A stretch of 64,000 nucleotides of DNA from Notospermus geniculatus (taxonomy: Eukaryota > Nemertea > Pilidiophora > Heteronemertea > Lineidae). Within the stretch, counting starts at the first letter, position 1, and the number at the start of each line of letters is the position of its first letter. The translations under genes were made by a program, and so were the position numbers. Location: the NCBI GenBank assembly GCA_002633025.1, contig NMRB01000143.1:387726-451725 (forward strand), written 5' to 3'. This document shows positions 12,301 to 21,832 of this stretch, in pieces. The notes beneath the pieces are model-generated. The model was not told the origin of the DNA. It worked only from the letters and a program-made list of their open reading frames with translations, and ran no database searches.

Positions 12301-15300
12301 ATCTGCGAAGGAGCTGGGCAGAGAATCTCATGGTACTCTGGGATTCAATCGTCTGTAATGGCTGTGTGTGGAGGACGTAAACCAAACAGCAAAATATCCG
12401 TCGTTCACCTTTTCTAATGATGCCTTTCAAATTGGAACATATCTTGTCAAAGAATGCACCGTACATATGTTTGTTAATAGAGTTGTCTATTCATGACTGT
12501 TGAAAGTCCCAAACTGTTGCTGTACATTTCAAGTATTGTCACCCTACAGTGAACTGTTTGAAGTGCCCAACAGTTATGAATAGACAACAACTCTATTAGA
12601 AGCAGTTGTGAGCAGATCTCTAGAGTTTTGCAGTGATTATGAAACATGCACTGTAACATATTTATTCCATTTCTTGTGTGCATCTGTCATTTCAGAAAAC
12701 GACGTACTACAAGTTTCAGTAGTTCCAGCGATAGTAGTGGATCACGTAGTTCATCAACTGACAGCTCTGATAGTTCATTATCGAGTAGTTCATCGGGCAG
12801 TGCAGATTCCGATCATTTATATCGTGACATACCAAAGATACAGAAGGTGAAATTGCAAAAGAATAAAACGCCAGGTAGGTGTTTGACTGCACAAGAACTG
12901 CTGACCACCATATTGTGATAAGTTTCTTTGATCCTGTTGCCAATAATACTCTTATTGTGTGATTTTCCAGAAAAGTTAAAGGTAAAGCCCAAAGAGAAAG
13001 AAAAAGAGAAGGTAAAACCTCCAGCAAAAAAGAAAGTGGCGAAGATTCCCGTGCCGGCCGAAGAGAAAATCAAACCGGCACAGATCAAGCAGACTCCACC
13101 TCTGAAGCCGACACCGTCGCTACCTCCCATGGGGCCTGTTGCCCCGGATCAACTACTGCAATCAGCACATATACCAAAGAGTTCAAAGGATCCGTTGAAG
13201 GAGTTAGGAACAAAGTCCAGTATCAAACTAACTCTTGCAAAAAAGGTAAGGTTTTATCTGCTGACAGATGAGATTTTTTGTACAGTACATATTAGAGGTT
13301 GTTTTTCCAACCANAGTCCTATTAAGCAGTGATTAAACATCATTCATACGTGTCGCGTCCATTGTTTCAGTTATGAGGAAGATGACTACTACGCACAGCA
13401 AGCCAAACAATCATGGGGTGGCGGTCAGTACGAGAATTTTGAAGTACGGTATACGAGAGAGCCAGATTACCCCTCTCCACCTCCAATCCCACGTTACAGG
13501 GTAAGTCTTCAAAATAGCAGAAAAACTCCTATGTACAGCCTTCCATTTAACACTGTGCATCATTTGAATGAAGGGACAGTTCATATTTTCGATCTTTGCT
13601 GGACAGTGTGCTGATTGGTCCTTTCATGGTGCTGCTGTGCCAAGTCGATCGCAGGTTTTGAATCTCAGATACAACTATTTTTCAAGTACTCACCTATAAC
13701 TTGTGATACCAGTTGTATTCATGTGTTATGTGCTCTGTCTCTCAGTTCTGAATTGTTTTTACTCCGAATCCTTCATAAAACTTCTTTTTCTATTTCAGCA
13801 TCGTTCGCCGTCAGTAGAGCGTGAAATAGAGAGAGACCGACGGAGAGAACGATACAGATCACCTCCCGAGGCGCCACCGAGACATTTCGAAGAGAAACGT
13901 AAACCTCGGCCACAACCTGGGCCTACTGCAGGACAGGGAGACACTTGGCATGACCCATGGAGCAGGTAAGCAATCTGGACGACGTGGACATGTGGTGTTG
14001 ATTAGAGAAAAAAGTCTTGACCAGGTCTTTCCGACTCAGCATAAGCCATTTCACCCGTCCTCTCCATAATTCAAACAAATTAATTGAAAATCACTTCAGA
14101 TTTGCTTCTCTTGCTTGTGTGTGTCCAGTTAGTTTCAGCCAAGTTAATTGCGTAATTTATATTGCAGGTTTGATAAAAACCGTGAGGATGGTCGGATGCC
14201 ACAAGAAAAGGTCCCCCATGAAGATACTAAACGACGGGGAGATGAATGGAGGGATCCTTGGCAAAGGTTGGCACACATTGCCCTCCACTTTTGCTTTTGT
14301 TCAGCTTTCTGAAACCAATGCCAGATTCTAGATCCATATTTTCCTGTTCTTCACTCTGCGCCTTAGATTATGACTCTATAGACACGATTATGACTCTATA
14401 GACACGCTTACTTTCCATTCTTGGTCTGAATGTGAAACAATGAAATACTCTATCTTGATAACATAACTTTCAGAACTAAATCGCCCAAAAAGCGCCGGGA
14501 TTCATCATCAGGGAGTCGGTCGCCACGCGGACGAAGGCGGCGCAGAAGCTCACGCTCTCGAGGCAGTTTCTCATCTTCCTATTCATCAAGGTAGGATTCC
14601 CAAATGAAGCTGTAAAGCTGTGCGATAGAAAAATGTAAAAGACACCGTAAAAGGCTATTCTCCCAAGCTGTAGATCTGTTTGGCATTCCTTCCATATTGC
14701 TTCTACTTGACTTTGACATTATCAAACTGTTCTCGTTTTAGTTTTTCCGGTTCCTCGCGGTCACGATCAAGGTCATCATCATACTCATCATACAGCAGCA
14801 GCAGCCGGTCGTCGTCAAGTTCTCGGTAAGTGAAATGAATGATCAGGCCTACAGGTAACTAGTTTTACCTGCGTTGTTCACCACACTTGTGCAGTTCCAA
14901 GAGCAAGCCTGTCATTTTGCTGAGGTCAGTTGCCATCTTTGGGGGGGGGGGCTGTCCTGGACATAAATTCTATTCGACTTGAGCCTAATAATATCATCTT
15001 GTCCAAACAAGGCTATCGACTTCGTATGAACTCCGTCTTTAGCCTTGTCCGAATCGTGTCACCTTTTCCGTTAATGCATAAATTATTAATGAACCTGACC
15101 CCTACTTGACCCCGCCTCCGAGCCAATCAGAACTTGCGAAACAAATCACCGTTGGACACTTTCTTTGCTCTTCACGCTTGAATTTGTAAACGGATTTTGA
15201 TTGGCGCGTTGATTTTCCTTCGCGCCCCGATGATTGGCTGAGGCTTTCACCACCTCAGAAACGGGAAATGTGGTGGATTCGAACCAGGCTAGATGGCCGT

Positions 15301-16937
15301 CAGGCCAGATAGACTGGTGAGAACCAGATGNNNNNNNNNNNNNNNNNNNNNNNNNNNNNNNNNNNNNNNNNNNNNNNNNNNNNNNNNNNNNNNNNNNNNN
15401 NNNNNNNNNNNNNNNNNNNNNNNNNNNNNNNNNNNNNNNNNNNNNNNNNNNNNNNNNNNNNNNNNNNNNNNNNNNNNNNNNNNNNNNNNNNNNNNNNNNN
15501 NNNNNNNNNNNNNNNNNNNNNNNNNNNNNNNNNNNNNNNNNNNNNNNNNNNNNNNNNNNNNNNNNNNNNNGCTGTACATTTCAAGTATTGTCACCCTACA
15601 GTGAACTGTTTGAAGTGCCCAACAGTTATGAATAGACAACAACTCTATTAGAAGCAGTTGTGAGCAGATCTCTAGAGTTTTGCAGTGATTATGAAACATG
15701 CACTGTAACATATTTATTCCATTTCTTGTGTGCATCTGTCATTTCAGAAAACGACGTACTACAAGTTTCAGTAGTTCCAGCGATAGTAGTGGATCACGTA
15801 GTTCATCAACTGACAGCTCTGATAGTTCATTATCGAGTAGTTCATCGGGCAGTGCAGATTCCGATCATTTATATCGTGACATACCAAAGATACAGAAGGT
15901 GAAATTGCAAAAGAATAAAACGCCAGGTAGGTGTTTGACTGCACAAGAACTGCTGACCACCATATTGTGATAAGTTTCTTTGATCCTGTTGCCAATAATA
16001 CTCTTATTGTGTGATTTTCCAGAAAAGTTAAAGGTAAAGCCCAAAGAGAAAGAAAAAGAGAAGGTAAAACCTCCAGCAAAAAAGAAAGTGGCGAAGATTC
16101 CCGTGCCGGCCGAAGAGAAAATCAAACCGGCACAGATCAAGCAGACTCCACCTCTGAAGCCGACACCGTCGCTACCTCCCATGGGGCCTGTTGCCCCGGA
16201 TCAACTACTGCAATCAGCACATATACCAAAGAGTTCAAAGGATCCGTTGAAGGAGTTAGGAACAAAGTCCAGTATCAAACTAACTCTTGCAAAAAAGGTA
16301 AGGTTTTATCTGCTGACAGATGAGATTTTTTGTACAGTACATATTAGAGGTTGTTTTTCCAACCATGGGTATGTTACCTATATTGATTGAATGGGCTGTC
16401 CCTTTCCACAGGCTCCTCCTGAGAAGCAGTCCAGCAAACGAGCTGCCGATTCGGCGCCGATGGCACCTCCAAGCAAGAAGGTCAAGGAGCAAGAACAGCC
16501 CAGGACTGCTGGAGAGAAAGGTAGGCTTTGATTTCAAACTTGTGGATTGAGATTCTGGTCCCTCTGATTACATCTCATCTCTGTTGATATGAAATGTACA
16601 CAGCGTACAAACTTCTGGAGAGTTATATTGTCTACTTGTTTCTAAAATTTGCTAACTGATCTTTCCTCCTTTTCCAGAGCGACCCAAGTCGGAAGCCAAG
16701 CCGAAAGCTAAACCTGCTCAGCCTGCTGTACCAACTTCAACTGCTAAACCTAGCGCCAAGCCCGTGGTAAAGAAGGCACCATCTTCCTCCCAGAAACCTG
16801 CCCCTGCACTGCAACCCGCTGCTCAACCAGCTGCTAAAGTCGCTAAGAAAACGTCAACGTCTCGGCGTGAAGAATTGTTGAAACAACTCAAGGCTGTTGA
16901 AGATGCCATTGCGCGGAAACGGAAGAAGATGACGTGA
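6393..16937 (+). CDS. ZC3H18: Zinc finger CCCH domain-containing protein 18
   Basis: Exons of the collapsed model: 6393-7664, 7898-8039, 8286-8377, 8509-8589, 8775-8917, 9174-9303, 9603-9769, 9976-10074, 10273-10389, 10541-10624, 11162-11905, 12058-12255, 12696-12874, 12971-13245, then 16412-16520 and 16678-16937: 4,092 nt, 1,363 aa (human about 953). Residues 1-424 are acidic and Ser/Pro-rich. One CCCH finger (C447-x7-C455-x5-C461-x3-H465) follows, then a conserved helical block, RS-like arginine/serine tracts, a coding minisatellite and Lys/Pro-rich tails ending in [17 protein letters not shown], typical of the family. ZC3H18 links the nuclear cap-binding complex/ARS2 with NEXT and exosome decay. 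Exons between 13371 and 16297 are a second assembly copy and are left out. The extra length lies in low-complexity parts. Confidence 0.93.
9118..13313. repeat. First copy of duplicated ZC3H18 segment (probable haplotype copy)
   Basis: This 4.2-kb block holds nine ZC3H18 exons (9174-13245). It recurs in direct orientation at 13315-16365 with scattered SNPs and small indels. It ends at a single N (13314), after which the second copy starts in the homologous intron. Intron divergence is only a few percent, as expected for alleles. Confidence 0.85.
11298..11715 (+). repeat. Coding minisatellite in ZC3H18 (GEKPARxVGEKP repeats)
   Basis: About fourteen in-frame units of 27 or 30 nt encode variants of [16 protein letters not shown] and GEKPTARSV in the exon 11162-11905. 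Four consecutive GEKPARAV units are almost identical at DNA level, a sign of recent unit turnover. Unit lengths are multiples of three, so the frame is kept. The encoded stretch is basic, proline-rich and presumably disordered. Confidence 0.85.
13315..16365. repeat. Second copy of duplicated ZC3H18 segment (probable haplotype copy)
   Basis: It carries exon copies at 13371-13500, 13799-13965, 14168-14266, 14474-14590, 14742-14825, 15748-15926 and 16023-16297, each the same length as in the first copy. The exon pair equivalent to 11162-11905 and 12058-12255 is lost in the N gap. Differences include an extra 20-bp tandem unit near 14357-14405. The unique downstream exons follow this copy, so this copy is the one contiguous with the 3' end of the gene. 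Confidence 0.85.
15331..15570. other. Assembly gap of 240 N
   Basis: Flanks match the first copy at 11129 and 12519, so the true missing sequence should be near 1,389 bp and the gap is drawn far too short. It falls exactly over the coding minisatellite, which probably caused the assembly break. Confidence 0.95.
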
Positions 16938-19420
16938 GGTTTATTCAAAGATACAAGGTGTTCATTGGACACAATGGGATTGTGTCCTTGAAATATACCT
17001 TGACAGAGTGCATGGGTCCCTTTCTGTTGAAGGACTGATGAGCATTAGTCTTATTGGGAAGGTCGGTGACCTCAGGACCCAGTCAAGGTCAGTGACCCAT
17101 TGGCTAGGAGTCCTCAAGAAGGTGGGTTTAAATAGTTATATGAGAACATGGTTTGCTGCATATGTGGGTTTCTGCATGCAGTTGTGGCCAGATCACTGCA
17201 GAAAGCATCCTCTATCCGGATAATGCCCCCACACACTTGTGCGTTTCACACTGAGAGGACTTGTGTTCATCACCAAGATGTCGGCAGTGACTACGTATGT
17301 GTTCTCAGAAAAACGAGATTCTGCTTCAGGCCTCGGAAACAACATGTGGTTCTGATGCAAGTGCTACTCTTACAAAAATATGGACACCATTTTATTTTCA
17401 TACTCATGTGTCGGATCCTCTCAGTAATCTTTCCTCCTACATGATGAACATAGATGTTAATCACAATGGCTGATGTTCATAAAGTCTAGTAAATGCTTTT
17501 ACTTCATGTACATTTTACACAAGCCATCTCTGTACAAAACTGAAGTAAAACCACTGTCTGTATGAATATCAGCCATGGGGTGTGTACTGCAGAATTCAAT
17601 GTTACTCATTATTTTGTGTCTGCTTGGAATTTATCCTGGAAGGTATAGCAATCACCAAAGTCTGTTCTTCTAATGCACCTGATCCTAAATGCCTGGAAAT
17701 GCTGATAGAGTGCAAGTTAGTGACCTAAAAAGTAGTCTGGGGGAGATCAGTCATGGGTAAATCAGGATGGACAAATTTCTTACCTGATTTATGTGAAGTT
17801 TTATATGCTAGATTATTAATCATAGGCTATATTGTATTAGGAAGTCGTGATGCATTTATTTATTTCGTCAGTTTTGTACATTGTGGACTCGGAATATGTT
17901 CTTCACTGTAAAGGCCAGTTCATACTTCCTCATGACCCATACGTGGAATGGAAAATGTACTTAGTTTTGCACTGATGTGGTGAATAATAATGAAGAATTA
18001 TCCCTTCTGCATACTTTCAGTGAGGAAGTATGAATTGGCCTTAACTCCTCCTTCGACCCTTTCAGCTTCTTTATCCTTTCCCACAAAGCTGCATGGAGGG
18101 TCGTACTCGCTGACAGAGATAGTGCACAAATATTCTGGGGTTTACAGTAGCAGTCAGGCTGATGTAACTTTGTGCTTGCTTGACACACTAGATAGAAAAA
18201 AGCTCAAATGCTTAGGAAATGTTCAGGGGTCTCTTCAAACACATCATCTATCAGATTCAATCCATATATCTGTGTCTTCCATCTTGTGAACAATTCTTGG
18301 AAGATCGGCAGTGCCAATCTGTGTTCTAAGAGTGGATATCCTCTCTTATGATTTCCATGTGCATTTCTTAAGTTTACATTTCACTTGTACCTGGATGTAC
18401 ATTTCCTTCCATGGGGTACATTTTAATGGAATTATCATTGATAAGTTTGAATTTGTATAAATGAAATCAAAAGGAACTCTCCTGGGGGCCATTTGTTTGT
18501 TGTAGTCCTAGTGCTGGTAACGTATTGATGGTTTATAGTGATGATAGTTAACATTAGCTCTTCTGAAATAGACCTTGCAGCAGTGAGATGAAAATAAGTT
18601 GGAAAATTATTACTGTTTCTAAGAGATTTTGTGCATCATTGTATGGTGCAGCAAAAATGATGTGGAAGTATTTTAATACTAGTCTGTTGCTTATTGGTTG
18701 GACAGTATGCATGATATGAATGAAATCTGGCACATGCTTTTGCCACAAAATGTACATTTGTACAGCCCTGCCTGAAGAAAACTTCAGCAAATATATTAAA
18801 GGGCCTCTAGAGGCAGCTCGCCATTAGGCTACTATCAGTACCGGTTCTTCAGCTAGGCGGCGCCACTTTAACGTTAATCACCAGTACGAGGTATTGAACC
18901 TGGGTTTTCCCCGTGGTTTTCCCCAGCCATGCTGGGCTGCCTCTAGAGGCCCTTTAAATAATGTTTATTCATATCACTAGCTGCCTGGGTAACTAAATTT
19001 GCCTGGTCACTGCATGATCGTTCCTGTAGATTTACCAATGAAAAATTCATGACTTTGCACTGGTTATTTGTTCACAAGTTGTGATTAGTCTTTCATTGTG
19101 CAGAAATCCCAGGGACTGCTTCATTTGTATTTCCAGTGTTCAAAAGGTGGCCCACTTCACAAATTTTGTTCTTGTGAAAGATATGAAAATTTGCTGCAAT
19201 GAAATTCAAACAGTAGGCCCTACAGATGCAGCGACATTATTGGACCCCCTTGAGAAAAGTCTGTGTGTGTGCAGGACGCTCCAGCACTATCGTGTGCAAA
19301 CAGTTGGGTTGCCATCAACACACACTGCATTATGTGTGTTAACAATTAAGACCCTTGTTTGATTATGATTTTCTACTCTTGTGCACATGTAGGAATGTAA
19401 ATAAAAAAACTCGTTTTATG
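16938..19420 (+). other. Long 3' UTR of ZC3H18
   Basis: After the TGA at 16935-16937 there is no further exon. The first well-placed poly(A) signal is AATAAA at 19399-19404, implying a UTR of about 2.4 kb. It contains a TTAA-flanked MITE at 18796-18957. Open frames in this stretch are short, unspliced and resemble nothing known. Earlier polyadenylation cannot be excluded. Confidence 0.5.
18796..18957. mobile_element. piggyBac-type MITE in the ZC3H18 3' UTR
   Basis: A 154-bp core (18800-18953) is bounded on both sides by TTAA. It has matching terminal inverted repeats AGGGCCTCTAGAGGCAGC at left and the reverse complement at right. TTAA target duplication is the hallmark of piggyBac transposition. 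There is no open frame inside, so it is non-autonomous. Confidence 0.8.
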
Positions 19421-19642
19421 ATACAGGTGCTGTTTTGACTTTATCACTGAATGTCGTCACTGCAGAGCAAAAATTACGTCCAAACCCTAGCTCGGTGCAG
19501 TGCCTTCTTAATCTTCTCGGGTTTGGACTATGGTACATTAAAGCTCCACCCTCATGGGTTTTGGTATCGCAACCCTCTGGCTCGGGTCCCTCTTGGCCCA
19601 GCTACTTGCAGTGGGTGAAAATTAGTCAGTGTGTGCACCTTT

Positions 19643-19818
19643 CTCGGAACCATTCGTAACTGATCGGCAATTTACGGTAATGACGATGACGTCATGCAAG
19701 ATGAAAACAGTGACAAGATTTCACATTCTGCTCGGAACCATTCGTGACTCATCGGCAATTTACGACTACGACGATGACGTCATACTAGCGGAAACACCTG
19801 CAAAGATTTCCCATTTTG
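19643..19818. repeat. 88-bp tandem duplication, each unit with TGACGTCA
   Basis: Two units start at 19643 and 19731 with the shared text CTCGGAACCATTCGT. Each contains a perfect CRE palindrome TGACGTCA, at 19687-19694 and 19775-19782. Divergence between units is moderate. Whether the sites are functional is unknown; they lie downstream of ZC3H18 and 2 kb upstream of the sphingomyelinase start. Confidence 0.6.
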
Positions 19819-20368
19819 CTCGGACATGTCGGAAGCGGGCCTACCGAATAGGAGGTACCTCGAGCCGCGAGACCTCATCAATAGGGAAATCTCACTCCGA
19901 GGGAACTCACTCTCCGGGAAGTAATCCAGGCGGTGGTGACCACAATACTATGTACAGGCTGTATATTGTATAGTGTATAGGTGAATGTGTTAGCTGTGGC
20001 TATACTAGTATACGGAACTGTATATTGTGTTATACTCTGTTCCCCATGATGGGGTACGGGGTATTTCAATGAACCGGTAGGCCTATTCGATGTATTTCAA
20101 TGTATTCATGGAGACGTTATTCATGAATTCATTTGAACATGCTTTTAGAGGAATGCAAATAACCTAAATAAAATATCCTGCGAATGATCTTTTTATGGCA
20201 GTTCACGGCCCAATTTTTGGAACAAACTTTTTTTAAAAATCAAATAATAGGCCTAGGCCTAGGTTTATTTTTTCCTTGTAATAACTTACATTGGTTGGAA
20301 ATATAATTTTACCGGTACCGGTGTCTATTTTTCCAGTGACTTTTTTCAGTGTCTTTTTTTCGGAACGA

Positions 20369-20495
20369 GTTTAGAATCCCCGATCAGTGCACAAAAAAAG
20401 GTCATCGATTGACGGAATAAGCCGCATTGTACAAGAGGATTTCCATTGTGTGCCATGGAGTATATAAACGTCACTTCCGATCGGGGATTCTAAAC
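20369..20495. repeat. Inverted repeat pair (17-bp exact arms)
   Basis: GTTTAGAATCCCCGATC at 20369-20385 is repeated in inverse at 20479-20495, enclosing 93 bp with no coding. This resembles a short MITE, but no clear target duplication was seen. Confidence 0.5.
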
Positions 20496-20575
20496 TTTTA
20501 GCTCTTTTTTCCAGTAACTTTAAATTAAAGTAGGCGTAGGTTTAATTCTTCCAGTGTCTTTTCCTCCATGTCTCT

Positions 20576-20795
20576 ACTGAGACATCTCCTTTCATCAGAC
20601 ACTGTTTTACACTAGGAGCCACCTCGCGTATAGGGAAGGAGTCTCTCTCTTCCTAATGAGACATCTCCTTCCATCAGAAGACGATGTTTTATAGAGTAGG
20701 AGCCACCTCACGTATAGGGAAGGAGGTTCTCTCTTCCTTTTGAGACATCTCCTTTCATCAGAAGACGGTGTTTTATAGAGTAGGAGCCACCTCAC
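20576..20795. repeat. Tandem array of about 80-bp units
   Basis: About three units share GAGACATCTCCTT, CATCAGAAGACG and GTAGGAGCCACCTCACG. The array runs into the single N at 20796, so its true copy number is not represented. Confidence 0.7.
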
Positions 20796-21832
20796 NATAG
20801 GCGGGAACAAAGGCAAACAATGGGGGCGTGGAATTGTGGTCACAGCGATTAGGGCCGTGCTCGCTCCTTCTCAATATTACCTCCATGGCCTACTGCACTT
20901 CACCCACTTGCATCGCTCGACGTGGCCATGCAGGATTGCAGCACACGACACGACACGTCTCATGCACAGATTGAGATGATGCACACGACACGACGACGTG
21001 TGTGTGACAGAATGCACGTGCACGTCCGCATGGTCCGTGCACATGGTCGATGGTGCACTTGCACTACAGCGCAGTGCACATGCATGCATGGTGCAGTGTC
21101 GGTAGGCCTGGGGGGTAGGATAAGGATAGGCTCAGCCACCCGACATGACATATCACCCTTCATTCAGCTACCGGTAGGGCCTACATCATGTATTGTTGTA
21201 GGCCTACATGTCATTGTCAGCTGGTCAGCATGTTCAGAATCCACAGCTGTTTCAGGCTTTTGAGTCCTTCCATCGAAATGGTTTCATAACCTCTTTAGGT
21301 TCTTGACTATGAAGTAATGTGTCTTACGTGTTTCCTTAGGTGTTAACTTCGTTACGAGGCAATAAGAACGTTGCACCATTGCTTGCTCATTTGCATTTCA
21401 AATGGCAGACTTTGTACACAAAGGAAATTTGTATAGCTTTCTTTTGTATATCTAAGCTCTCCAAAATTAGAAATATCAGAAATGAGAAACTTTATTTGAT
21501 GGCCGCATGCTTTAGACAAAATATCAGTGCACGACTTCCTATCCTTCTATTCGCCAAATAATCATTTGTGAGGAAGCTATTGTCGTCAGNTCACAATGGA
21601 AGAAGCAAGGCGCAGCGCTTGGTAATGGTGGCCTGGGACTGGGTCTACGACGTTACGTCATCTGATCTGTCATGTATGACTTTTTTACCAATATACGTCA
21701 CGTCGCAGGACATTTCATGACTTCCCCATTTTACTTTTTCAGATCAGAATCTATACCGTAGTCGGCCTGCCTACCTGGTGGATTCAGGAAGTGATCAGTT
21801 GGTGTAGGCCTATTTGAAGTGGCAGTCGAGGG

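Larger units (their letters stand above)
19421..21832. other. Intergenic region between ZC3H18 and the sphingomyelinase gene
   Basis: No coding exon is supported. It holds an 88-bp tandem duplication (19643-19818), a pair of exact inverted repeats (20369-20385 and 20479-20495), an array of about 80-bp units (20576-20795), and two single-N joins (20796 and 21590). A splice acceptor-like tract ending near 21742 could start the 5' UTR exon of the sphingomyelinase gene. Confidence 0.5.

Noticed and set aside
9174-16297. A genuine internal tandem duplication giving a doubled ZC3H18 protein
   Set aside because: The lone N at the junction, few-percent intron divergence, and three more examples of the same pattern in this window favour haplotype copies.
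19629-19973. 114-codon open frame at 19629-19973
   Set aside because: It spans the 88-bp tandem duplication and unrelated intergenic DNA, with no known motif or splice support.
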